A stretch of 64,000 bases of DNA from Lysobacter sp. KIS68-7 (GTDB lineage: Bacteria > Pseudomonadota > Gammaproteobacteria > Xanthomonadales > Xanthomonadaceae). The notes beneath the pieces are model-generated. The model saw only the letters and a list, made by a program, of their open reading frames with translations, was not told the origin of the DNA and ran no database searches. The position numbers were made by a program, and so were the translations under genes. Positions 9,710-17,401 of the stretch are shown piece after piece. Every line of letters begins with the position of its first letter. Position 1 is the stretch's first letter. The stretch covers positions 1,921,001 through 1,985,000 of the forward strand of contig NZ_CP089925.1 in NCBI RefSeq assembly GCF_021284745.1, written 5' to 3'.

Positions 9710-9916
9710 ATGCAGTACGGCACCGTGAAGTGGTTCAACGACGCTAAGGGTTTCGGGTTCATCGCTCCGGAAGACGGCAGCGCCGATGTGTTCGTGCATT
9801 ACTCGGCGATCAGTTCCAAGGGCTTCCGCAGCCTGCAGGAAGGCCAGCGGGTCAGCTACGACGTCGTGCAGGGCCCGAAGGGCGCGCAGGCGGCTGGCGT
9901 GATGCCCGTTGCCTGA
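9710..9916 (+). CDS. Cold-shock family protein
   Basis: Single cold-shock domain of 68 residues that binds single-stranded RNA or DNA and melts secondary structure. RNP1 is KGFGFI and RNP2 is VFVHY; both are intact. The open frame extends upstream to 9593, but the family starts at [10 protein letters not shown], so ATG 9710 is used. A strong intrinsic terminator follows, so the gene is probably monocistronic. Nothing distinguishes a cold-induced from a constitutive paralogue. Confidence 0.95.
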   Translation: MQYGTVKWFNDAKGFGFIAPEDGSADVFVHYSAISSKGFRSLQEGQRVSYDVVQGPKGAQAAGVMPVA

Positions 9917-9949
9917 GGCATAAGGACGCGACAAGACGTCCGCTAAAGA

Positions 9950-9978
9950 CCCCGCCGGAGTTTTGGCGGGGTTTTTTT
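9950..9978 (+). terminator. Intrinsic terminator of the cold-shock gene
   Basis: CCCCGCC (9950-9956) and GGCGGGG (9965-9971) form a 7-bp GC stem with an 8-base loop, followed by seven T. It lies 34 bases after the cold-shock stop. Confidence 0.93.
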
Positions 9979-10022
9979 CTGGCCGATTGAGAAGCGGGGA
10001 ACGGCTGCGACACCAGAACGTC

Positions 10023-10149
10023 GGACCGCCCCGCAGTCCGTTATCGCGCCTGTCGGAGCGCCTACAAGCCGCATCCTGCAACCGGAGCTCCGCCCGGGTG
10101 GCCATCCATGGCCGCCCTGCAGTCGCGACAACGGACTGCGTGTCGGTCC
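10023..10149. repeat. 127-bp imperfect palindrome in the 311-bp gap before the next gene
   Basis: The gap 9917-10227 holds the terminator and then this palindrome. Its outer 30 bases (10023-10052 and 10120-10149) pair at about 26 of 30 positions, and the centre is the perfect GGAGCTCC at 10084-10091. The right arm carries GCCATCCATGGC at 10101-10112, a 12-mer also present in the large palindrome near 60.5 kb. No open frame of its own is convincing. Bases 10150-10227 hold only the AGGAG site for the next gene. Confidence 0.75.
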
Positions 10150-10227
10150 TCTGCGCGTGACGCGGGCGCGGCCTTGCTATCGTGGGTTCAAGATCGAAAC
10201 ACATCTCCACAATCAGGAGCGTCGGTC

Positions 10228-11133
10228 ATGATCCGCATCGTTGTCTCGCTCCTGTTCGGTTGTCTGGCTTCGATCGCATACGCATCCGATGACACGGTTC
10301 GATGGCCCGTGCCATGGACGCTGGGTTCCGAGACCGCCTACGAGGGAAGTCTTGTCACCGAGCAGGAGAACGGTGTTGCCAAGTCGTCCTATCGGGTCAC
10401 GACGACCGAAGTCCATCGCATCGTCGGGGCGTCCAACTCGGGCTTCGAGATGCTCGTGGAGAACCAAGGCTCGCGTATCGAAATGATCGAGGGGGATCCG
10501 GCTCGCGCCAACGCGCTGCAGCCAATGTTCAAGCTCTCCGATGCCTCTCCGACGCGCGTCGAGTTGGATGCCACGGGTCGGATGGTCGGGCTGCACGTCG
10601 ACCCCGAACTGTCGGTGCAACTCAAGAAGGCGGGCAAACCTGGGCTTGAGTCCGTGATGCGGAGCCAGATCGACGCGCTTCCCGAGGATCAGCGCGCGCC
10701 ATGGAGGGCGCAGATGGATGCCCTCGTCGAAAAGATCCTGGACCAAAACCTGAGCGTGGCTGCCATGGAAGCCACGCGACGGGAATGGTGGGACCTCACC
10801 GCTTTGGTGGGCCGGTCCTACAAACCCGGGGAAGTCCAGGAGGTGCCGTCGGCTTTCTTCAACTCCGAATGCGGCGTCATGCCTGCGCCGCTGTATTTCT
10901 GGCTGGACCCGACACGGACGGACGCGCACCTGGCGACCATCCAATATCGTCGCGCGGCCAAGGCCGACGCGGGAGAGAAAGGGTGCAGGGCGCCTGATTT
11001 CGAGCAGGTCGAGGAGGGCGACATTGTCTTCGACCGCGCCACTGGTCTGGTGGAATCCACCGAACTGCGCATCACCACGACGCAGGGCGTCGCGATGACG
11101 ACAGTCAATGGTCGAACGAAGCGGAAGCAATGA
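10228..11133 (+). CDS. Secreted protein of unknown function
   Basis: Protein of 301 residues with a clean signal peptide (about residues 1-19, ending IAYAS). The mature part has no motif I recognise. It is hydrophilic, with two Cys (in NSECG and KGCRAPD) that could form a disulfide, and its beta-rich C-terminal end runs into a Lys/Arg-rich tail. The ATG at 10228 has AGGAG 9 bases upstream and gives the signal peptide, which decides the start. It stands alone between the palindrome and an acyl-CoA dehydrogenase gene. Confidence 0.75.
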   Translation: MIRIVVSLLFGCLASIAYASDDTVRWPVPWTLGSETAYEGSLVTEQENGVAKSSYRVTTTEVHRIVGASNSGFEMLVENQGSRIEMIEGDPARANALQPMFKLSDASPTRVELDATGRMVGLHVDPELSVQLKKAGKPGLESVMRSQIDALPEDQRAPWRAQMDALVEKILDQNLSVAAMEATRREWWDLTALVGRSYKPGEVQEVPSAFFNSECGVMPAPLYFWLDPTRTDAHLATIQYRRAAKADAGEKGCRAPDFEQVEEGDIVFDRATGLVESTELRITTTQGVAMTTVNGRTKRKQ

Positions 11134-11190
11134 GCGGCTGCACTCTCGTGTCACGCTCTGCTCTTGCCCTCGGTGTATCGTCAGACCGCC

Positions 11191-12792
11191 ATGGACGAGC
11201 GCCCCGACAACCAGCCCCCCGAATTCGCCCCGCGCGACCTGTGGACCGATGACCTCGCCTTGCGCGAAGCCGTCCTCCGAGAAGGCGCAGGGCCTTTCGC
11301 GAACCATCTCGCCGCCTACGCAAGACTCGCTGGCGACACGATTTACGCACTCTCCTTCGACGCCCACCGCGACCGCCCGCGCCTGCGCACGCACGATCGC
11401 TTCGGCACCCGCATCGACCGCGTCGAATTCCACCCGAACTACCACACGCTCATGCGCGCCGCGATCGAGAACGGCGTCGCCGGTTTGTCATGGCGCACGC
11501 CCGAACCCGGTGCGCACGTCGCGCGCGCGGCGCTGAGCTATCTGCACCACCAGGTCGAACCCGGCACCAGTTGCCCGCTCACCATGACGCACGCCGCCGT
11601 GCCCACGCTCGCGCATGCGCCGGCCTTGAGTGAGTGGCGCAACAAAGCTGCCGCGCCGCATTACGACCCGCGCGAGTTGCCCATCGCGGACAAACGCGGC
11701 GTCACGCTCGGCATGGGCATGACGGAGAAGCAGGGCGGGTCCGATGTGCGCGCCAACACCACGCGCGCGGTGGCGCTCGCCGGTGACGGCGAGTACGCGC
11801 TCACGGGGCACAAGTGGTTCTTCTCGGCGCCGATGTCGGACGGCTTCCTCGTGCTCGCGCAGGCGCCCGGCGGGCTCACGTGTTTCCTGTTGCCGCGCCG
11901 CTTGCCGGACGGTGCGCGCAATGCCTTCACGCTGATGCGGCTGAAGGACAAGCTGGGCGATTGGTCGAATGCGTCGTCGGAAGTCGAATTCCAGGGGGCG
12001 TGGGCGCAGCGCGTCGGCGATGAGGGGCGCGGGGTGGCGACCATCCTGGAGATGGTCATGCTCACGCGGCTGGATTGCATGCTCGGGTCGGCGGCGGAGA
12101 TGCGCATGGCGCTCGCGCAGGCGATGCACCACACGCGGTATCGGCGGGCGTTCGGCAAGGTGTTGGTCGAGCAGCCGTTGATGCGCAATGTGTTGGCGGA
12201 CCTGGCGATCGAGGCGGAGGCGGCGCTCGCGTTGTCGATGCGCGTGGCGCGTGCGGTGGATGCGGCGGGCGATGTGCCGTCCGAGGCGGCGTTCGCGCGC
12301 ATCGCCACGGCGATCGGGAAGTACTGGATCTGCAAGCGCGCGCCGGCTTTCGTCAACGAGGCGCAGGAATGTCTCGGTGGCGCGGGTTACGTGGAGGAGT
12401 CGTTGCTGCCGCGTTTGTATCGGCAGGCGCCGCTCAATTCCATCTGGGAAGGCAGCGGGAACATCCAGTGCCTCGACGTGCTGCGCGCGTTGCAGAAGGA
12501 GCCGGAGTGCGCCGAGGCGTTCTTCGCGGAGCTGCCGATGGGCCTGCATCCGACGCTCGACGAGGAAGTGATCTGGTTGCGCGAAGCGATGCGCAAGCCT
12601 GAAGAGGGCCGGGCGCGATATCTCGTCGAACGGATGGCGCTCGCCTTGCAGGCGGCGGTGTTGCTGTTGGCCTCCCATCCGCTCGCGGAAGCGTTCTGCT
12701 TCAGTCGGCTGGCGGGCGAGCATGGGCTCGCGTTCGGGACCTTGCCTGCGGGTGTGGCGATCGACGAGGCGTTGGCGCGCGCCTTGCCGTGA
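11191..12792 (+). CDS. AidB-like acyl-CoA dehydrogenase family protein
   Basis: Flavoprotein of 533 residues, close to E. coli AidB (541), which is induced by alkylation damage. The family block GMGMTEKQGGSDVRAN lies near residues 174-189, and LGGAGYVEE with the NSIWEGSGNIQ C-terminal block is also typical. FAD binding is expected; the alkylation role is known for E. coli AidB only and may not apply here. ATG 11191 is used; TTG 11164 would add nine residues. Its stop is directly adjacent to the stop of the convergent HD-domain gene. Confidence 0.85.
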   Translation: MDERPDNQPPEFAPRDLWTDDLALREAVLREGAGPFANHLAAYARLAGDTIYALSFDAHRDRPRLRTHDRFGTRIDRVEFHPNYHTLMRAAIENGVAGLSWRTPEPGAHVARAALSYLHHQVEPGTSCPLTMTHAAVPTLAHAPALSEWRNKAAAPHYDPRELPIADKRGVTLGMGMTEKQGGSDVRANTTRAVALAGDGEYALTGHKWFFSAPMSDGFLVLAQAPGGLTCFLLPRRLPDGARNAFTLMRLKDKLGDWSNASSEVEFQGAWAQRVGDEGRGVATILEMVMLTRLDCMLGSAAEMRMALAQAMHHTRYRRAFGKVLVEQPLMRNVLADLAIEAEAALALSMRVARAVDAAGDVPSEAAFARIATAIGKYWICKRAPAFVNEAQECLGGAGYVEESLLPRLYRQAPLNSIWEGSGNIQCLDVLRALQKEPECAEAFFAELPMGLHPTLDEEVIWLREAMRKPEEGRARYLVERMALALQAAVLLLASHPLAEAFCFSRLAGEHGLAFGTLPAGVAIDEALARALP

Positions 12793-13371
12793 TTACGCAC
12801 CGAAGAATCCCTTAGCGCGACCTTCTTCCAGCTGCGGCGCAAGCCACGCCCACAACGCCGGACACCCCGCTTCGATCGGCGGACCAACCTTGCGCACCAC
12901 GCGCTCGTAGCTGATCCCGTTCTCCACCCAACTACCGCCACCCTGCGCGAGGTTCAGCAGCACGGGCATCGCGCGATCAGCCGCATGGGCGAAGCGCGCT
13001 TCCGCCGTCTCGCCGTCTTCGAACTCTTCCCACAGCGCCAGGAACTTCGCGCCCTGCGCGTTCGGAAGCATGCCGAAGATGCGTTCCACCGCCACGCGTT
13101 CGGCGGCCTTGCGTTCGGCCAGACCTTCCTCTGCGTAAACGATAGTGTCGCCCGTATCGATTTCGCCGATGTCGTGCACCAGCAGCATGGAGACGACGCG
13201 ATGCAGGTCGATGTCGGGTTCGGCGAACTCCGACATCGAGGCGGCGAACAGTGCGATCTGCCAGCTGTGCTCGGCCGAATTCTCGTAGCGGTCCAGGCCG
13301 ATGGGCTTGGACTTGCGCGTCACGCCTTTGAGGCGATCGAGTTCGAGGATGAAGTCGATGATGTATTGCAT
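12793..13371 (-). CDS. HD-domain phosphohydrolase (YfbR/HDDC2-like)
   Basis: Metal-dependent HD-superfamily protein of 192 residues. Conserved metal ligands are seen as AEHSW near the N-terminus and VHDIGEID about 35 residues later. The closest known relatives are 5'-deoxynucleotidases, but substrate cannot be read from sequence. ATG 13371 is two bases past the ABC gene stop; an in-frame TTG at 13377 would overlap that stop. It is the last gene of the leftward operon that starts with the ECF sigma factor. Confidence 0.85.
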   Translation of the reverse strand: MQYIIDFILELDRLKGVTRKSKPIGLDRYENSAEHSWQIALFAASMSEFAEPDIDLHRVVSMLLVHDIGEIDTGDTIVYAEEGLAERKAAERVAVERIFGMLPNAQGAKFLALWEEFEDGETAEARFAHAADRAMPVLLNLAQGGGSWVENGISYERVVRKVGPPIEAGCPALWAWLAPQLEEGRAKGFFGA

Positions 13372-13373
13372 GG

Positions 13374-15134
13374 TCAATCCAGGAATTGCAGCTTGGCCAG
13401 TTCCGCGTACAGGCCACCCTGCGCGAGCAGCTGCGCGTGCGTGCCTTCGGCGACGATGCGGCCGCGGTCCATCACGACGATGCGGTCGGCCTTAAGAACA
13501 GTGGCCAGGCGGTGGGCGATCACGAGCGTGGTGCGGCCTTGCATCAGGTTTTCCAGCGCGTGCTGCACGGCGCGCTCGCTCTGCGCGTCGAGCGCGGAGG
13601 TGGCTTCGTCGAGCAGCAGGATCGGGGCGTCTTTCAGCAAGGCGCGCGCGATGGCGATGCGTTGCTGCTGGCCGCCGGACAGGCGCGCGCCGCGTTCGCC
13701 GAGTTCGCTCGCATAGCCCTGGGGCAGGGCGGTGACGAACTCGTGCGCTTCGGCGGAACGCGCGGCCTGCGCGACCTCATCGTCGGTCGCGTTCAAGCGC
13801 CCGTAACGAATGTTGTCGGCGGCGGTGGCGGCGAAGATCGTCGGTGCCTGCGGGACGAGGGCGATGGCTTCGCGCAGTTGTGCAGGATCCAGCGCGCGCA
13901 GGTCGACGTCGTCGATGCGGATCGCGCCCTGCTGCGGATCATGGAAGCGCAGCAGCAACGCGAAGACGGTGCTCTTGCCTGCGCCCGAGGGGCCGACCAG
14001 CGCCACCGTCTCGCCCGGCGCCACGCGCAGAGTGAAGCCTTCGAGTGCCGGGGCATCTGCGCGTGTCGGGTAATGGAAGGAGACGTCCTCCATCGCGATC
14101 TCGCCGCGCAAGGGCGTCGGCAGCGGGACGGGATTCGCAGGCGCCACCAGTTGCGGCTGTTCGAAGAACAGGTCGTTGATGCGCCCCATGCCGCCGGAGG
14201 CACGCTGTACGTCGTTCCACACTTCCGCGAGTGCGCCGACCGAACCGCCGCCGAGCATGGCGTACAGCAGGAACTGGCCGAGCGTACCGGCGCTCATGCG
14301 ATGGGCCACGACATCGTGCGCGCCGGACCACAACACGATGATGATCGCGCCGAAGAACGCCGTCATCGCCACCGCGGTCACGATGGCCTGCATGCCGATG
14401 CGCTTGCGCGCCGTCGCCACCGCGCGCTGCACGGCGTCGATGAAGCGACCACGCTCGTAAGGCTCGCGCGCATGCGACTGCACCGTGCGGATGTTGCCGA
14501 GCACTTCGCTCGCCAATGCATTCGCATCGGCCACGCGGTCCTGGCTCTGTCGCGAAATCTTCCGCAGCCGCGTGCTGCCCAGCACGATCGGCAGCACGAA
14601 CAGCGGAATGCCGACTAGCGTGTAGGTCGCCAGGCGCGGGCTCGTCACGAACATCATGCCGATGCTGCCGAGCACCATCACGAAGCTGCGCAGCGCCACG
14701 GAAATGCTGGAACCCACCAGGCTGCGCAGCAGTTCGGTATCTGCGGACAGGCGCGAGACCAGTTCACCGCTGCGCGTGGTTTCGAAGAACGCAGGGTCCA
14801 GTCCGATCAGGTGGCCGTACAAGCGTTCGCGCAGATCGGCGACGACACGCTCGCCCAGCAGCGAGACGAAGAAGAAACGCGCAGCGGTGGCCAGCGCCAG
14901 CGCACTCGTGCAAGCAAACAGAATCGCGAAGGTCGCATCGATGTTCGACGCGCTGTTGAACCCGTGGTCGATCATGCGGCGCACGGCGACGGGCAGGGTG
15001 AGCGTCGCGGCGGAGGAGGCGCCCAGCGACAACAGCCAGGCGATGAACAAGCCGCGCTGGCGCTGCACGAACGGCCACAGCGCACGCAGGCTGCCGAGGC
15101 GGCCCTTGTATGTCGGTTCGGAGGTCGATGCCAT
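13374..15134 (-). CDS. ABC exporter, fused membrane and ATPase domains (MsbA-like half-transporter)
   Basis: Homodimer-type ABC-B exporter of 586 residues. The first about 320 residues contain the six membrane helices. The ATPase domain has Walker A GPSGAGKST, signature LSGGQQQRIAIARAL, Walker B ILLLDEATSALD and an H-loop in IAHRLAT, all intact. The substrate is unknown; relatives export lipids, drugs or peptides. The start codon overlaps the YigZ stop by one base (TGATG). The longer upstream frame is ignored because MASTSEP fits the family start and the overlap. Confidence 0.92.
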   Translation of the reverse strand: MASTSEPTYKGRLGSLRALWPFVQRQRGLFIAWLLSLGASSAATLTLPVAVRRMIDHGFNSASNIDATFAILFACTSALALATAARFFFVSLLGERVVADLRERLYGHLIGLDPAFFETTRSGELVSRLSADTELLRSLVGSSISVALRSFVMVLGSIGMMFVTSPRLATYTLVGIPLFVLPIVLGSTRLRKISRQSQDRVADANALASEVLGNIRTVQSHAREPYERGRFIDAVQRAVATARKRIGMQAIVTAVAMTAFFGAIIIVLWSGAHDVVAHRMSAGTLGQFLLYAMLGGGSVGALAEVWNDVQRASGGMGRINDLFFEQPQLVAPANPVPLPTPLRGEIAMEDVSFHYPTRADAPALEGFTLRVAPGETVALVGPSGAGKSTVFALLLRFHDPQQGAIRIDDVDLRALDPAQLREAIALVPQAPTIFAATAADNIRYGRLNATDDEVAQAARSAEAHEFVTALPQGYASELGERGARLSGGQQQRIAIARALLKDAPILLLDEATSALDAQSERAVQHALENLMQGRTTLVIAHRLATVLKADRIVVMDRGRIVAEGTHAQLLAQGGLYAELAKLQFLD

Positions 15135-15721
15135 CAGCCATTGTCCCCGATGCGCGCGCGATTGCGCGTGGCGTCGCGCAATTGGGCGGCCAGGGCGTCC
15201 ACGCGGTCGGCGGGCAGACGCAGGCGGACGCGCAGGCCGTCGGCGTCGAACGCTTCGTCCAGGCGCTCCGCCCCGTGCGCGGCCAGGGCGGCGTGCACGG
15301 CGCCGGTGTCTTCGAAGCCGGCCTGCACGATGAGTTCGCGGTAATCGATCAGTGCACGGCGCGGCGCGGTACGCAGGCATTCGGCCGCGGCGCCGCCATA
15401 GGCGCGTACGAGCCCGCCCGCGCCGAGGTTCACGCCGCCATACCAGCGCGTGACCACCACCATGACGCGATCGAAGCCCTGGCCGTCGATCGCCGCAAGG
15501 ATCGGGCGGCCGGCGGTGCCCGCAGGTTCGCCGTCGTCGCTGGAGCGGTAGTCGTTGCCGATGCGATAGGCCCAGCAGTGATGCGTCGCGGGCGTACGCG
15601 CGGTATCGGCCAGGAAGGCGAGCGCCTGTTCGGTCGATTCCACCGGCACGGCCTGCGCGAGGAAACGGCTGTGCTTCACCTCGATCGCGTGCGAGGCGGG
15701 CGAGGCCAGGGTGTCGCTCAT
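15134..15721 (-). CDS. YigZ/IMPACT family protein
   Basis: Protein of 195 residues. The N-terminal IMPACT domain contains HHCWAYRIG, DDGEPAGTAGRPIL and VVTRWYGGVNLGAGGLVRAY, all typical of YigZ; a small alpha/beta domain follows. Its biochemical role is unsettled; eukaryotic IMPACT affects translation control. It overlaps the upstream anti-sigma gene by four bases (ATGA) and the downstream ABC gene by one base, so the order within one transcript is clear. Confidence 0.9.
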   Translation of the reverse strand: MSDTLASPASHAIEVKHSRFLAQAVPVESTEQALAFLADTARTPATHHCWAYRIGNDYRSSDDGEPAGTAGRPILAAIDGQGFDRVMVVVTRWYGGVNLGAGGLVRAYGGAAAECLRTAPRRALIDYRELIVQAGFEDTGAVHAALAAHGAERLDEAFDADGLRVRLRLPADRVDALAAQLRDATRNRARIGDNG

Positions 15722-16638
15722 TTCTCGAGCGGTCGCAGGTCTTCGGGGATGACGTATTCCGGGTAGCGCTTGCGGAAGGCCTTCAGGCTCACGCGCGCGT
15801 CTTCCACGTTGCCCGCCTTCTGCAATTCGCGGATGCGTTGCAGCCAGGCGTCGCGCACTTCCGGGCTGCCGGTGGTGGCGGGCGGGACGACTTCTTCGTC
15901 GGGCTCGGCGTATTGCGGTTCGGCTTCTTCGCGCGCGCGCTCGGCCTGGTCGGCGGCGCGTTGCAGGGCACCGAGGCTCGCGGCGGCGGCCGCCTTCGCG
16001 GCGGGGGCGGCCGCAGGTGCGGGGGCATTGGGCGGAAGTTCGACGACCATGTCGGCCGCGGCGTTGGCCGCTTCCGCAGGCGGCGGCGGAGGGGCGGGCG
16101 CCGCCGCGGCAGCGGCCTGGCGCGGATGCACCGCTTCGTCGAGCACGATGGCGGGCGCTTCGAAGGCCTGGGGCTTTTCCTGGCGCTCCTCTTCCGTCGG
16201 CGGACGGACCGCAGTGCGCGGCATCGGGCGCGGCGGCGCTGCGGGCGGCGGCGCTTCGGGAATCTCGAGCTTCCTGCGCGGCACGGATTGCACCGACATC
16301 GAGGGCTCGGTCTTCTTGAATTCGACGGCGTCGTCGCCGCCGCTGGGGCGCGCGGCGCTCGGCACGTTCGGCAAAGGGCGCAACTGCCACGCGATGCCGC
16401 AGGCGAGCGCAAGCGATGCGGCGAAGCCGAACACCGTCGGCCAGGTCGCGGCCTTGCGGCCCTCCCTGCGGCGCGGGCGGATCGGCTCGGGCTCCGCGGC
16501 TGCATGCGCCGCTGCAAGGATCTTCGCGTCGAGCGCGGGCGACGGCTCCGCATGCGGACCCAGCCGCGCGAGGCGCTGCGCGAGCGCGCGCTCTTCGGGC
16601 GTCAGTCCGTTGCCGGCGTGTTCGTCATGCGTGCTCAT
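15718..16638 (-). CDS. Probable membrane-bound anti-sigma factor
   Basis: Protein of 306 residues encoded directly after the ECF sigma gene and overlapping it. About 70 cytoplasmic residues come first, then one membrane helix (TVFGFAASLALACGIAWQL), then a long Pro/Ala-rich periplasmic stretch. A conserved-looking C-terminal segment follows, with LQRIRELQKAGNVEDAR and YPEYVIPEDLRP. No ZAS zinc motif is visible in the cytoplasmic part. The role is inferred from topology and position; sequence similarity to a named family was not recognised. Confidence 0.68.
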   Translation of the reverse strand: MSTHDEHAGNGLTPEERALAQRLARLGPHAEPSPALDAKILAAAHAAAEPEPIRPRRREGRKAATWPTVFGFAASLALACGIAWQLRPLPNVPSAARPSGGDDAVEFKKTEPSMSVQSVPRRKLEIPEAPPPAAPPRPMPRTAVRPPTEEERQEKPQAFEAPAIVLDEAVHPRQAAAAAAPAPPPPPAEAANAAADMVVELPPNAPAPAAAPAAKAAAAASLGALQRAADQAERAREEAEPQYAEPDEEVVPPATTGSPEVRDAWLQRIRELQKAGNVEDARVSLKAFRKRYPEYVIPEDLRPLEK

Positions 16639-17198
16639 GTCGTTTCCGATCCCAGGCCCGCGCGCAACTTGTCCATCGCGTAGCGCAGCCTAGATTTGAC
16701 GGTCTCCCGGCCCACGCCGGTGATCTCGCCGATCTCCTCCAGTGACAGTTCCTGTTCCAGGCGCAGCACGACCACTTCGCGCTGCTCCGGCGGCAGCGCA
16801 TCCAGTGCGAGCTGCAGCCGCCGGCGTTGTTCGAATTCCGAAAGCACGCGCTCCGGCGTTTCCGGGTCGGGCACGCGCATGGCGCGTTCGTCGGCATCGT
16901 CGGGCGCCGGCGGCCGGTGTTTCAGCGCCCGCCAATGATCGCCCAGGCGATTGTGCGCGATCCGGTAAAGCCAGGTGCCGAAGGGCGCGTCCGGGGCCCA
17001 GCCGCTGCGGGCGCCGATCACCTTCTGCCAGATGTCCTGGAACATCTCGTCGGCCAGCGCATTGTCGCGCAGGTGCCGCAGCAGGAAGCGATACAGGCGC
17101 GTGCGGTGGCGGCCATACAGCTGCTCGAACGCGGCCGCATCTCCGGCGACCCAGTCCAGCATCAAACGCTCGTCGCTGGCCTCGACCCCCTCGTCCAT
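16635..17198 (-). CDS. ECF-type RNA polymerase sigma factor
   Basis: Sigma factor of 187 residues lacking regions 1 and 3. Region 2 contains DNALADEMFQDIWQKVI, and region 4 contains LPPEQREVVVLRLEQELSLE followed by the helix-turn-helix IGEITGVGRETVKSRL. The ATG at 17198 (MDEGVEASDE) starts just before region 2; the frame is open to 17306, but those residues are Pro-rich and not family-like. It heads the leftward operon with its probable anti-sigma factor, YigZ, an ABC exporter and the HD protein. Confidence 0.92.
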   Translation of the reverse strand: MDEGVEASDERLMLDWVAGDAAAFEQLYGRHRTRLYRFLLRHLRDNALADEMFQDIWQKVIGARSGWAPDAPFGTWLYRIAHNRLGDHWRALKHRPPAPDDADERAMRVPDPETPERVLSEFEQRRRLQLALDALPPEQREVVVLRLEQELSLEEIGEITGVGRETVKSRLRYAMDKLRAGLGSETT

Positions 17199-17401
17199 GG
17201 CGCGCAGGTTACGGGGTGGCGAGGGAGGCGGGAAGCAGCTGAATGCAGGGAGGGCGGCGGCCATGGACTCTGGAACGGTCGAAATCGGCCCGCGGGGTTC
17301 GACCACCCCCCGCTACCACCGTTCATCCCGTTCACGCGACCGTTGCCGATCCTCGCCATTCCGGCAGGTGCGGGCTCGCTCGGACTGTGTATGCTGGCCC
17401 C

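Noticed and set aside
17243-17401. N-terminal extension of the GGDEF-EAL protein
   Set aside because: The added 53 residues are Arg/Pro-rich and overlap the divergent sigma gene leader; no ribosome site.
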